A stretch of DNA of 53,977 bases from Flavobacterium psychrophilum. Lineage in GTDB: Bacteria > Bacteroidota > Bacteroidia > Flavobacteriales > Flavobacteriaceae. The translations under genes and the position numbers were made by a program. Shown one piece after another: positions 14,717-23,389 of the stretch. The stretch covers positions 1 through 53,977 of the forward strand of contig CAMCFT010000026.1 of assembly GCA_945874225.1 (NCBI GenBank), read 5' to 3'. The notes below the pieces were generated by a model. The model saw only the letters and a list, made by a program, of their open reading frames with translations. It did no database searches and was not told where the DNA came from. Numbering within the stretch: the first letter of the stretch is position 1; each line of letters begins with the position of its first letter.

Positions 14717-16024
14717 TTATTCACTTAATTTTGTGTTTTTTATTTTGATTAACAAGGTGCAGATAGCAGCAAGCATTAATAATACACCAGCAAAACTAAT
14801 TGCTTGACGAGGATCGTTATCTAAGAAGTTCTTTAAAATGTAACCAAAGGACAGGTTTTGGATAATCATTGGAATAACAATCATCATATTTATAATTCCC
14901 ATATAAACCCCATAACGATCTTTTGGAATAACCGCAACGACCATCAAATAGGGAATACCCATCATACTTGCCCAGGCAATTCCGTAGCCAATAATTACCG
15001 CAAAAAACACATATTGATTTTGTATTGTTGGGAACCACAAAAAAGAGATAGCTCCAAATAGCAGACACGCAAAATGAATCATTTTTGCACCGTGTTTTTT
15101 GGCTAATTTGGCCAAATAAAAAGCAATAGAAAAAGTGACTATAAATCCAAAAGCGCCGATTAATCCGTTCCATTCTACCGCTTTTTCATAACCCATCACA
15201 TCTTTTGGAGTCACATTCCATACGGACAAGGCAATACTTTTTGAATTGTTTTGCCAATAGCACATCATCGCATACCACTGAAACAAATAAACCAGAAACA
15301 GTTGCCACATTACTGTTGGCATTTCTAAAACGGCTTTATAAATATCAATGAAGGGCGAAAAAATATTTAATGGTTCAGCTTTTAAAATGGCTAATTCTTC
15401 TGCTGTTGGCGGGATTTCTTTTGTTTTGCCCATACTCCACCAAATGGAAGTTACAGAAAGAATTGCTCCTAAAAAGAAGGAGGCATAAATCCAAGTGGGT
15501 AACGATCCGGTATAACCAACAAAAACAATTGGAAACAGAAAAAGAGAAATATAAGCCAGAAACTGTCCGAAACCAGTAAAAAAACTTTGCGCTTGAAAAC
15601 CTACTGGTTGTTGTTCTTCGTCTAGCGTATCGGCAATAAAAGCCCGATACGGTTCCATAGCGGTATTGTTTCCTACGTCTAAAATCCAAAGCAAACCTGC
15701 CGCCATCCATAAGGAACTGCTAAATGGGAATAGAAATAATGCAATACTACAAATTATGGCTCCAATAAAAAAATACGGTTTACGTCTTCCCCATCTTGGA
15801 TGCCAAGTTTTATCACTCATCGCACCAATAATGGGTTGAATCAATAATCCCGTTAAAGGTCCCGCAAGATTTAGTATCGGAATTTGATCTGGACTTGCAT
15901 GTAAAAAGTCATATATTGGATTAACCGCGCTTTGTTGTAAACCAAAACTATATTGGATTCCAAAAAAACCGACATTCATATTGATAATCTGCCAGAAACT
16001 GAGTTTAGGTCTTTTGAAAGTCAT
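14717..16024 (-). CDS. MFS transporter of the SLC45/sucrose type
   Basis: The 435-residue protein has about 12 hydrophobic segments. The word HPRWGRRKPYFFIGA between helices 2 and 3, with GLLIQPIIGAMSDKTW just before, is characteristic of SLC45-like and plant sucrose-proton symporters. It probably brings intact sucrose (or maltose) across the inner membrane with protons. It starts 3 nt after the glutaredoxin-like gene and is followed by the kinase, consistent with one operon. The family assignment is firm as MFS, and good as disaccharide-type. Confidence 0.87.
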   Translation of the reverse strand: MTFKRPKLSFWQIINMNVGFFGIQYSFGLQQSAVNPIYDFLHASPDQIPILNLAGPLTGLLIQPIIGAMSDKTWHPRWGRRKPYFFIGAIICSIALFLFPFSSSLWMAAGLLWILDVGNNTAMEPYRAFIADTLDEEQQPVGFQAQSFFTGFGQFLAYISLFLFPIVFVGYTGSLPTWIYASFFLGAILSVTSIWWSMGKTKEIPPTAEELAILKAEPLNIFSPFIDIYKAVLEMPTVMWQLFLVYLFQWYAMMCYWQNNSKSIALSVWNVTPKDVMGYEKAVEWNGLIGAFGFIVTFSIAFYLAKLAKKHGAKMIHFACLLFGAISFLWFPTIQNQYVFFAVIIGYGIAWASMMGIPYLMVVAVIPKDRYGVYMGIINMMIVIPMIIQNLSFGYILKNFLDNDPRQAISFAGVLLMLAAICTLLIKIKNTKLSE

Positions 16025-16027
16025 TGC

Positions 16028-16387
16028 TTATTGTATTAGTTTTTTTAGAAAATCATCAAAGTTGACGTTGTTTGAGAAAATTTCGCCGTATTTATCTATT
16101 ACTGGAATTCCAAGTCCTGAAGTACTTATTTTGGCTGCCTTTAGTTTGGCAAGCATTTCATTAAGTGCGACTTTGTCAGTATCGATGTCATAGAAAATAA
16201 AATCAATTTTATTTTTGATTAAAATTTTTTTGGCATCGGTGCAATAATGACAATCAGGGCTGCCGTAAATAAGAATTACTTTTTTTGTTTTTTCAATCGT
16301 TTTTTTGGGTTTGCTAAAGGCTTGTGCATTCGAATTGTATTGAAAAAGAGCAAAAAAGAGCAATAACAAATAAGTAATTTTTTTCAT
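16028..16387 (-). CDS. Exported glutaredoxin-like protein
   Basis: The chosen start is ATG at 16387, which gives a 119-residue protein with a signal peptide MKKITYLLLLFFALFQYNSNAQ. The redox motif is CHYC (Cys46-Cys49) in IYGSPDCHYC, with a cis-Pro region GLGIPVID, so a thioredoxin/glutaredoxin fold is clear. It would act in the periplasm as a thiol reductant or oxidase. Its place between a TonB receptor and the sugar transporter is unusual; the next gene starts only 3 nt away. A terminator-like hairpin separates it from the TonB receptor upstream. A role in sugar use is not evident. Confidence 0.82.
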   Translation of the reverse strand: MKKITYLLLLFFALFQYNSNAQAFSKPKKTIEKTKKVILIYGSPDCHYCTDAKKILIKNKIDFIFYDIDTDKVALNEMLAKLKAAKISTSGLGIPVIDKYGEIFSNNVNFDDFLKKLIQ

Positions 16388-16431
16388 TTCGACATATTTA
16401 AAGATATTACAAGAATAATGATTTTTTTTAA

Positions 16432-16466
16432 AAACAATTCCCATACTTTAAAAGTACAGGAATTGT
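16432..16466 (-). terminator. Terminator-like hairpin after the sugar-locus TonB receptor
   Basis: On the minus strand ACAATTCC and GGAATTGT pair (plus positions 16434-16441 and 16459-16466). An inner ACTTT/AAAGT stem extends it, and a T-run follows. It should reduce transcription from the receptor gene into the downstream genes. Confidence 0.65.
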
Positions 16467-16497
16467 CAACTAACTAAACCAAAACGTAATTTTTTTA

Positions 16498-19152
16498 TTA
16501 GAATTTATATTGTAAAGATAGAGTTGTAGATCGACCTGTAATTGATCTTGCTCTTACTAAACGATCTCCGCCAAATGCACCATCAACGCCTTCAACTTCA
16601 GTAATACCAATAGTATCAAAAAGATTGTTTACACCAGCGGCTAAAGAAAGACCTTTAGTTAAGCCTACTTTCGCTAATAAATTAATGTAAGCATATCCTG
16701 GCTGAATTAAATTGTTGTCATCAGTAGCAAATGATTTACTTGTTCCCAATACTGTAAGACCTAATAAATGTTGTTTGCTAGATCCAAATACGTAAGTTGG
16801 AGATAAGTTGTAAACAAAATCCGCTTGTCTTTTTGGTGTTTTTGTATTGTTAGTACCCACTACTGAAGATGTTCTGTCTTCAACTATCTCTGCGTTAGTA
16901 TACGTTATAGAACCTACTACAGAAAAATCAGCTAGATTGTATGCTCCTTCAAATTCTACTCCAGTAGCTTTATACTTATTACCGGCATTTAGATATAATG
17001 CAGTACCTGCAGCTTCATCAGTAACACTGTGAAAACCAGTTAAATTAATATATCCTGCAGAAAATTTTCTTTTGTAACCTGCCTCTAATTGAGAAATTTC
17101 ATCGTATTGTACCACAGCAGTTCCATTAGTTCCGTAAGTGTTTCTATCTGCAGCTCTTCCTGAAGCTCCTACACTGTATCTTCCAAAAACTGCAGAAGCA
17201 TCATTAATTTTATAATTTAAACCGGCAGAATAAGACGTGTATCCATAATTATCTCCAACAATTCTTCTATCAGTAGCCTGAACAACAGGAACAACATTTT
17301 CTATGGCTTCTATAGTACCATTTCCGTTTACATCAACTGGCCCCACTGTATTACCATCGGCAATTGTACCATCAACATTTACATTGTCATATCTAACACT
17401 TCCGCTAAAATTTAATTTTTCAGTTATATTAGCATCGACACCTGCATATGGTGCATTTACAGTATGTTGTAAATTGTAATTACGTTGACAGCAGTTACCC
17501 CATACAGGAGTTCCGTATGCTAATTGACCAGCTCTAGAGTAACCATCTACATTAACTAATCTAGCTTCTCCATCTCCTTTAACTTCTTGTAAGAAAGAAT
17601 TCCATTGCCAAGAAATTTTAGTAGTTTGACTTGCCGTAAAGTAACCTGCTGTTACTGAAACATCTTTACCTAATTTCTTACTGATTTTAATGTCATTAAA
17701 AAGATTATTTAAATCATCTTGAGTTGTATCAAACATATGTATGTTTTGAATTAAACCATTTGCTGGAGCAAAAACGGATCCGTCATCAGCATAAGACAAA
17801 GTGCTTCCCACTGGAACTCCTAAACCTGCTACAAAGCTACCTGTAGCTACAAGGCTATTTGCGGTTCCAACTCCTGCAGAAAATGGAGCAATCCAATTCC
17901 CTTTATTAAATGAAATTCTACCTTTTTCGCTAATTTTCCAACCTTCTCCTAAATCAAATTCAAATTCTAAACCAATTGCTTGTGAAATAGGATTATTGCC
18001 CTTTCTTACATCTCTTAAAGTGTTACCACTATCACTAGAAGTAGGTCCTGCACTTTGTTGTGAATACTTAGTTTGTAAACCATCTGTTGTAATATCAAAA
18101 CCTGGCAAGTTTGCAAAGGTAGGATTAGCATCAGTACCTTTTAATAACATAGGCATTGGTAAATACATTGGTGTTCTATCGTTTAAAAACTTAAAGCTAG
18201 TACGAATATACCCTGACTTAAATTCTTTAGTGATGTTAGCTTTAAATTGCCCACCTTGAGAGGCGTTGTAACCAGCTGATCTAGGTCCTTCGCCAGATCT
18301 TACAAAACCACCTATGTGATAAGATATGCCATTAGCTAATGGTGTACCATATTCAAAATCTGATCTGTTAGTATTAAAATCTAAACCAGTAGTTGAAGAA
18401 ATAGATCCACTTTCTGTTTTACCTGTTTTGCTAATCATGTTGATTATACCTGCAGGCCCATTAGATGTTTGAGTAGAAGCTGAACCCCCTCTTATAGATT
18501 CAACTCTTCCTATGTTAGAGTCAATACGTAACCAGTTGTCAGAGTTGCCAAAAGACGTATCTCCAAACAACATAACTGGTAATCCATCTTCTTGCAATTG
18601 CAAGTATCTTGATCCACCTGAAGATACAGGCACACCACGTACATTAAAGTTTGCATTTCCTTCACCTCCAGATGACTCTGCTCTTACCCCAGGGATATTT
18701 CTAAATACTTCTCCTGTTGATCTTGGTGCAGATTGCTCAATCTGTTTAATTCCAATGGAAGATACAGAAACACTAGATTCTAGTCTAGTTTTAGCATTTA
18801 CAACACCGGTAATAATTACTTCATCTAATACATTTGAGTCTTCGGTTAATGTAATGTTTTTAGTTGTATCACCATTTAATGTGATTTTCAATTCGGTCGT
18901 TTTAAATCCGATATAAGAAACAACTATAGTTGCATCTTCATTTTTTAATTTTGGAAAGAAATATTTCCCATCTATATCTGTAGATGTTGCCGCAGGGGTG
19001 TTCTTAATTACGATATTCACTCCTGGAATTGGAGCTCCACTTGCATCAGAAATTATTCCTGACAATGTTGCGTTTTGTGAAAATGATAAGTTGACGAGCA
19101 GTAATGCTACAATCAATCCAAGCTTTTTCAATAATAAATTACCTTTTTTCAT
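16498..19152 (-). CDS. TonB-dependent receptor of the sucrose-type locus
   Basis: The 884-residue protein has a signal peptide (to about residue 25), then a carboxypeptidase-regulatory-like domain (TLSGIISDASGAPIPGVNIVIK to about residue 105). A plug follows (DEVIITGVVNA, GVRAESSGGEGNANFNVRGVPV, IRGGSASTQTSNGPAGIINMIS) and then a long barrel ending LSLQYKF. No SusD gene accompanies it, so it resembles the single-component Xanthomonas SuxA rather than a SusCD pair. It is expected to import sucrose or a small oligosaccharide across the outer membrane. Two operators for a LacI-type regulator lie 83-120 bp upstream of its ATG. It is predicted to be expressed more than the downstream genes because of the terminator-like hairpin after it. 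Confidence 0.9.
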   Translation of the reverse strand: MKKGNLLLKKLGLIVALLLVNLSFSQNATLSGIISDASGAPIPGVNIVIKNTPAATSTDIDGKYFFPKLKNEDATIVVSYIGFKTTELKITLNGDTTKNITLTEDSNVLDEVIITGVVNAKTRLESSVSVSSIGIKQIEQSAPRSTGEVFRNIPGVRAESSGGEGNANFNVRGVPVSSGGSRYLQLQEDGLPVMLFGDTSFGNSDNWLRIDSNIGRVESIRGGSASTQTSNGPAGIINMISKTGKTESGSISSTTGLDFNTNRSDFEYGTPLANGISYHIGGFVRSGEGPRSAGYNASQGGQFKANITKEFKSGYIRTSFKFLNDRTPMYLPMPMLLKGTDANPTFANLPGFDITTDGLQTKYSQQSAGPTSSDSGNTLRDVRKGNNPISQAIGLEFEFDLGEGWKISEKGRISFNKGNWIAPFSAGVGTANSLVATGSFVAGLGVPVGSTLSYADDGSVFAPANGLIQNIHMFDTTQDDLNNLFNDIKISKKLGKDVSVTAGYFTASQTTKISWQWNSFLQEVKGDGEARLVNVDGYSRAGQLAYGTPVWGNCCQRNYNLQHTVNAPYAGVDANITEKLNFSGSVRYDNVNVDGTIADGNTVGPVDVNGNGTIEAIENVVPVVQATDRRIVGDNYGYTSYSAGLNYKINDASAVFGRYSVGASGRAADRNTYGTNGTAVVQYDEISQLEAGYKRKFSAGYINLTGFHSVTDEAAGTALYLNAGNKYKATGVEFEGAYNLADFSVVGSITYTNAEIVEDRTSSVVGTNNTKTPKRQADFVYNLSPTYVFGSSKQHLLGLTVLGTSKSFATDDNNLIQPGYAYINLLAKVGLTKGLSLAAGVNNLFDTIGITEVEGVDGAFGGDRLVRARSITGRSTTLSLQYKF

Positions 19153-19195
19153 GGTTTAAAATTGTTTGATTAATAAATTGTTTGGTTATTTTTCT

Positions 19196-19203
19196 CAAAA
19201 CTA
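19196..19203 (-). promoter_or_regulatory. -7 promoter element of the sugar-locus TonB receptor
   Basis: CAAAACTA on the plus strand reads TAGTTTTG on the minus strand, matching TAnnTTTG, about 45 nt before the receptor ATG. A good -33 element is missing, and the operators lie just upstream of where it should be. Confidence 0.5.
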
Positions 19204-19234
19204 CTTTTAAAAGTGTTAAATTTAAACATATTTC

Positions 19235-19272
19235 TTTCGAAAACGTTTTCGAAAACTCCGAAAACGTTTTCG
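19235..19272. promoter_or_regulatory. Two tandem LacI-type operators
   Basis: A perfect 20-bp palindrome at 19235-19254 and a perfect 14-bp palindrome at 19259-19272 share the core CGAAAACGTTTTCG, with the central CG typical of LacI-family sites. Their centres are 21 bp apart, two helical turns, so both face the same side of the DNA. They lie in the 155-bp space between the TonB receptor and the divergent LacI-type regulator gene, which is the obvious binding protein. Location suggests control in both directions. Confidence 0.92.
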
Positions 19273-19307
19273 ATTTGAAATTGATAATTTTTTCTCATAT
19301 TTGTTAA

Positions 19308-20336
19308 ATGAAAGAGACTACTTTAAAAGAGATTGCTGAAACTTTAGGAATATCAATAACTACGGTTTCAAAAGCATTAAAAAACTATTCGGATGTAAGT
19401 GAAAAAACCAGGAAAGCAGTAATAGCTTTGGCTGAAGAACTCAACTACACGCCCAATAGTTTTGCGGTAAATCTACGAACTAAAGAGTCTAGAACCATTG
19501 GTTTAATTATTCCTGAAGTGGTTCATCATTTTTTTTCCAATGTAATTAACGGGATTATTGCCGAAGCAGAAAAAAAAGGATATCTCGTTATTATTCTTCA
19601 ATCAAATGAATCTTTGGAATTGGAAAAAAAACAAGTAGCACTTTTAATTAATAAAAGAGTTGATGGAATTATAATGTCACTTTCCAATGAATCTAACAAT
19701 GATTTTCATATCAAGGAAATCCTCCTAAAAGAAATTCCTTTTGTTCAATTTGATAAAATTTCTAAATTAATTCCAAGTTCCAAGGTTATTATCGATGATC
19801 AAAAAGCAGCGATGGAAGCCGTTCAGCATTTAATTGATAAAGGCTGCAAAAAAATTGCCCATATTCGAGGTCCTGAAAATCCCCAAAACGCAATAGATCG
19901 TTTTATAGGTTATAAAAAAGCTTTGGAAAAAAACGGAATTCAGTATGATTCTAAATTGGTTTACACTTGCAAAAATGTAACTTTTGAAGAAGGTGTCGAA
20001 TTTGCCAAACAAATTATTAAAGATCATCAAAATGTCGATGGGATTTTTGTCATCACGGATTTGGTTGCTGTTGGCGTTTTGGCTTATTTTAATGAGAAAG
20101 GGATTCAAGTTCCCAATCAAATTGCCGTAATTGGTTTCAGTAATTGGTTTATGTCACAAGTAATAACACCAAAATTAAGTACTGTTGATCAACCGAGTTA
20201 TGAAATGGGAGTAGCCGCTTTTACATTATTACTCGAAGAAATGCTCTGTCATAAGGAAGGAAAAGTATTCACTCCCAGAACAATCGAGCTTGAAACGAGT
20301 ATTATAGAACGTGATTCGAGTTTAAAGACGAATTGA
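19308..20336 (+). CDS. LacI-family transcriptional regulator of the sucrose-type locus
   Basis: The 342-residue protein has an N-terminal helix-turn-helix and hinge (TLKEIAETLGISITTVSKALKNYSDVSEKTR). The periplasmic-binding-like effector domain starts about residue 60 (RTIGLIIPEVVHHFFSNVINGI). It is transcribed away from the TonB receptor, with two strong palindromic operators between them. The effector is probably a sugar or sugar phosphate from the linked pathway. Operator 19259-19272 overlaps the likely promoter region of its own gene, so autoregulation is expected. It is related to, but distinct from, the second LacI gene at 23685. Confidence 0.95.
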   Translation: MKETTLKEIAETLGISITTVSKALKNYSDVSEKTRKAVIALAEELNYTPNSFAVNLRTKESRTIGLIIPEVVHHFFSNVINGIIAEAEKKGYLVIILQSNESLELEKKQVALLINKRVDGIIMSLSNESNNDFHIKEILLKEIPFVQFDKISKLIPSSKVIIDDQKAAMEAVQHLIDKGCKKIAHIRGPENPQNAIDRFIGYKKALEKNGIQYDSKLVYTCKNVTFEEGVEFAKQIIKDHQNVDGIFVITDLVAVGVLAYFNEKGIQVPNQIAVIGFSNWFMSQVITPKLSTVDQPSYEMGVAAFTLLLEEMLCHKEGKVFTPRTIELETSIIERDSSLKTN

Positions 20337-20370
20337 ATCGCTTATAAAAATTCAAGACATAATTTTAAGC

Positions 20371-20404
20371 AAAAATCCCATCTCGTTGTCAAGATGGGAT
20401 TTTT
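20371..20404. terminator. Bidirectional terminator between the LacI gene and tsf
   Basis: AAAAATCCCATCT (20371-20383) pairs perfectly with AGATGGGATTTTT (20392-20404) around an eight-base loop. A-run and T-run flanks suit both converging genes. Confidence 0.9.
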
Positions 20405-20455
20405 TATGGTACGAAATCAAAATCTGAAATCGTTAATCTTAATTCTGAAATTAGA

Positions 20456-21280
20456 TTATCCTAAAGCAGCTCTTTTGAAACCTGTAACGATAAGATCTTT
20501 ATCTAAAGATTTCACATAAGCAGCAACGCTCATTTTGTTGTCTTTAATATAATCTTGGTTTACCAAAGTATTGTCTTTAAAGAAACGAGCCAATTTTCCT
20601 TTAGCAATATTGTCTAACATTGCTTCTGGTTTTCCTTCTTGACGCAAAAGATCTTTTGCGATTTCAATTTCTTTTGCAATAGTATCTGCATCAACACCAG
20701 CTTCGTTCAAAGCAATTGGTGACATTGCAGCAGCTTGCATTGATACGTTTCTTGCTACTTCATCAGCACCTGTAATGTTTGCAGATAGCGAAGTTAAAGT
20801 GGCAATTTTGTTTCCAGCGTGAATGTATGAACCAATGAAAGTACCTTCTAATCTTTCGAAAGAACGGATTTCGATTTTTTCTCCAATAACTCCAGTTTGC
20901 TCAATTAATTTTTCAGCAACAGTAATTCCACCAAAATCAGTAGCTAAAAAAGCTTCTTTAGTGTCGAAATTTAATGCTAAATCAGCTAAGTCCTGAGCTA
21001 GTTTTACGAATGATTCATTTTTACCTACGAAGTCAGTTTCACAGTTAAGAGAAACGATAACACCAGCGGTTTTGTCTGCATTTACAACAGCGATAACAGC
21101 GCCTTCAGTAGATAGTCTGTCAGCACGATTTGATGCTACTTTTTGTCCTTTTTTACGTAAGTTTTCGATAGCTAAATCAAAATCTCCGTCAGATTCTACA
21201 AGTGCTTTTTTGCAGTCCATCATTCCTGCACCTGTGATTGTTCTTAATTTATTTACGTCTGCAGCAGTAATTGTTGCCAT
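20456..21280 (-). CDS. tsf: Elongation factor Ts
   Basis: The 274-residue protein begins MATITAADVNKLRTITGAGMMDCKKALVES. The N-terminal UBA-like domain with TGAGMMDCKKAL is the EF-Ts signature. VSLNCETDFVGKNESF is the second signature, in the core that contacts EF-Tu. EF-Ts exchanges GDP for GTP on EF-Tu. The ATG at 21280 is chosen; an upstream in-frame ATG at 21319 would add an unconserved tail. It follows rpsB by 107 nt, the usual order. Confidence 0.97.
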   Translation of the reverse strand: MATITAADVNKLRTITGAGMMDCKKALVESDGDFDLAIENLRKKGQKVASNRADRLSTEGAVIAVVNADKTAGVIVSLNCETDFVGKNESFVKLAQDLADLALNFDTKEAFLATDFGGITVAEKLIEQTGVIGEKIEIRSFERLEGTFIGSYIHAGNKIATLTSLSANITGADEVARNVSMQAAAMSPIALNEAGVDADTIAKEIEIAKDLLRQEGKPEAMLDNIAKGKLARFFKDNTLVNQDYIKDNKMSVAAYVKSLDKDLIVTGFKRAALG

Positions 21281-21387
21281 TTTTGTATTATTTTTTAAGG
21301 TTATATAAAAAAATTCCAAATCCCAATTTATAAAATCAGCAACTTCGTTAGTTTCTAATTTTTTTGGAATTTGGAATTTATGTTAAT

Positions 21388-22269
21388 TTATTCTTCAGTT
21401 GCAGGAGCTTCTGCTTCAGCAGCAGGCTCAGCTACTTCAGCTTCAACAGCTGGAGCCACTACTTCAACAGCAGGAGCAACAACTTCAACATCTGCTACTG
21501 GAGCAACTTCTTCAGCAACAGCAGCCGGAGCAGCTACTACTTCAGTTGTTTCAGCCGGAGCATCACCTTCTTTATCAGAAGTTCTGTTAGCAAGACCGTC
21601 AACAATTGCAGCAGTTACCAAAGTTAAAATTTTATCGATTGATTTAGAAGCATCATCGTTTGATGGGATAACGTATTCAACCTCTCTTGGGTCAGAATTT
21701 GTATCCACCATTGCAAAAACTGGAATGTTTAATTTTTGAGCTTCTTTTATTGCGATGTGTTCTGCTTTGATATCTACTACGAACAATGCTGCAGGAAGTC
21801 TAGACATATCTGCGATTGAACCTAAGTTTTTCTCTAATTTAGCACGAAGACGATCAACTTGCAAACGCTCTTTTTTAGAAAGAGTCATGAATGTTCCGTC
21901 TTTCTTCATTTTATCAATTGTAGCCATTTTTTTAACAGCTTTTCTGATTGTAACGAAGTTAGTCAACATTCCACCAGGCCATCTTTCAGTGATGTACGGC
22001 ATGTTTGCGGCTTTTGCTTTTTCAGCAACGATATCTTTTGCTTGTTTTTTGGTAGCTACGAATAGTATTTTTCTACCTGATGCTGCAATTTTTTTCAAAG
22101 CTTCGTTAGCGTCTTCTATTTTTGCTGCAGTTTTATATAGATTGATAATGTGAATTCCATTACGCTCCATATAAATGTAAGGAGCCATATTTGGATCCCA
22201 TTTTCTAGTCATGTGTCCGAAGTGAACACCTGCTTCTAGTAATTCTTTTACTTCTACTTTGTTTGACAT
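21388..22269 (-). CDS. rpsB: 30S ribosomal protein S2 with long acidic C-terminal tail
   Basis: Residues 1 to about 227 are a normal S2 (VKELLEAGVHFGHMTRKWDPNMAPYIYMERNGIHII, ITERWPGGMLTNF). A tail of about 65 residues rich in Ala, Val, Glu and Pro follows, with repeats such as EVVAPAV. The tail is strongly acidic and likely disordered; E. coli S2 has only a short tail. S2 is needed for S1 recruitment and 30S assembly. The gene lies between rpsI and tsf in the order conserved in Bacteroidota. Confidence 0.97.
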   Translation of the reverse strand: MSNKVEVKELLEAGVHFGHMTRKWDPNMAPYIYMERNGIHIINLYKTAAKIEDANEALKKIAASGRKILFVATKKQAKDIVAEKAKAANMPYITERWPGGMLTNFVTIRKAVKKMATIDKMKKDGTFMTLSKKERLQVDRLRAKLEKNLGSIADMSRLPAALFVVDIKAEHIAIKEAQKLNIPVFAMVDTNSDPREVEYVIPSNDDASKSIDKILTLVTAAIVDGLANRTSDKEGDAPAETTEVVAAPAAVAEEVAPVADVEVVAPAVEVVAPAVEAEVAEPAAEAEAPATEE

Positions 22270-22502
22270 TTTTTGTTTAGTTTACGTTCTGTTGATTAGC
22301 AATGTCCCTTTTAAATTTAAAGATTCAATTATTTAAAGATTTAAAGATTCGTTTTCTAATTTTTTAATCCTTTAATTTTTCAATCTTTCAATTTGGTTTC
22401 ATTTAGATGCTAAACTAATTCTCGCCTCAGCGAGCAACAACAACATTGTTTTTAAATTTAATTATCAATAAGTCTTGCACGAATTGCACAAGACAGGCAA
22501 TA
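22270..22502. other. rpsI-rpsB intergenic region with AT-rich repeats and a small hairpin
   Basis: No gene is seen. Short words related to TTTAAAGATT and AATCTTTCAAT recur at about 22315-22392, partly in inverted order. A small hairpin CTCGC-CTCA-GCGAG lies at 22421-22434. I found no clear TAnnTTTG element on the minus strand, so rpsB may be read from the rplM promoter. Confidence 0.4.
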
Positions 22503-22889
22503 TTAACGTTTAGAGAATTGGAATCTCTTACGAGCTTTTTTCTGACCGAATTTTTTACGTTCAACCATTCTTGGATCTCTTGTTAATAAACCTTCTGGTT
22601 TTAAGATAGCTCTGTTTCCTTCGCCAACTTCACACATTACTCTTGCCAAAGCCATTCTTACAGCTTCTGCTTGACCAGTTGAACCACCTCCGTAAACGTT
22701 CACTTTTACATCATAGTTTGTTACATTTTCTGTCATAGACATAGGTTGTAAAACTTTGTATTGTAAAGTTGCAGTTGGGAAATAAGTTGCGAATGGTTTT
22801 TTGTTTACAGTGATAACTCCTGTTCCTTCTGAAACATATACACGTGCAACAGCGGTTTTTCTTCTACCGATTTTGTGAATTACTCCCAT
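22503..22889 (-). CDS. rpsI: 30S ribosomal protein S9
   Basis: The 128-residue protein starts MGVIHKIGRRKTAVARVYVSEGTG and ends KKFGQKKARKRFQFSKR, the conserved S9 tail whose C-terminal Lys-Arg reaches the P-site tRNA. The start codon overlaps the rplM stop by one base (TAATG), so translation is probably coupled. Length and motifs are standard. Confidence 0.98.
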   Translation of the reverse strand: MGVIHKIGRRKTAVARVYVSEGTGVITVNKKPFATYFPTATLQYKVLQPMSMTENVTNYDVKVNVYGGGSTGQAEAVRMALARVMCEVGEGNRAILKPEGLLTRDPRMVERKKFGQKKARKRFQFSKR

Positions 22890-23344
22890 TACTTAAGATC
22901 GTTTAGGTTAACAGTTCTAGGTTTTTGAGCGCCTTGTTTGTGCTCTGATCCTACAACAACATTTAAATTTCTGAAAAGTTCTGCTCCTAATTTGTTTTTA
23001 GGCAACATTCCTTTTACTGCTTTTTCTACTAATAATGCAGGGTTTTTTGCCTGTAATACTTTAGCAGTTAAAGTTCTTTGTCCTCCAGGATAACCAGTGT
23101 GACGAACGTATGTTTTTTCGTCCATTTTGTTACCTGTAAGGTTGATTTTTTCTGAGTTGATAACAATTACGTTATCTCCACAGTCCACGTGTGGGGTATA
23201 ACTTGGCTTGTACTTACCTCTAAGGATCATAGCGACCTTTGATGCAAGACGACCTAAGTTATGACCGTCAGCGTCTACCACAATCCATTCTTTGGATACG
23301 GTTGCTTTGCTTGTCGATACTGTTTTGTAGCTTAATGCGTTCAC
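22889..23344 (-). CDS. rplM: 50S ribosomal protein L13
   Basis: The 151-residue protein shows L13 words WIVVDADGHNLGRLASKVA, GDNVIVINSEKINLTG and YVRHTGYPGGQR. L13 is an early 50S assembly protein and leads this operon (rplM-rpsI-rpsB-tsf). A textbook promoter lies at 23390-23421, leaving a leader of about 40 nt. In other bacteria L13 leaders can be autoregulated. Confidence 0.98.
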   Translation of the reverse strand: MNALSYKTVSTSKATVSKEWIVVDADGHNLGRLASKVAMILRGKYKPSYTPHVDCGDNVIVINSEKINLTGNKMDEKTYVRHTGYPGGQRTLTAKVLQAKNPALLVEKAVKGMLPKNKLGAELFRNLNVVVGSEHKQGAQKPRTVNLNDLK

Positions 23345-23389
23345 AATAATTTATTTTAATTAAACATTCCATTCCCAATAAAGGGAGTG

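Noticed and set aside
16498..19152. Possible SusC of a SusCD pair
   Set aside because: No SusD-like gene is adjacent, and neighbours point to a single-receptor sucrose-type locus.
21364..21739. Plus-strand ORFs rich in Ser/Ala, Gln/Leu or Phe/Ser opposite rpsB
   Set aside because: They are mirror translations of the repetitive S2 tail in other frames.
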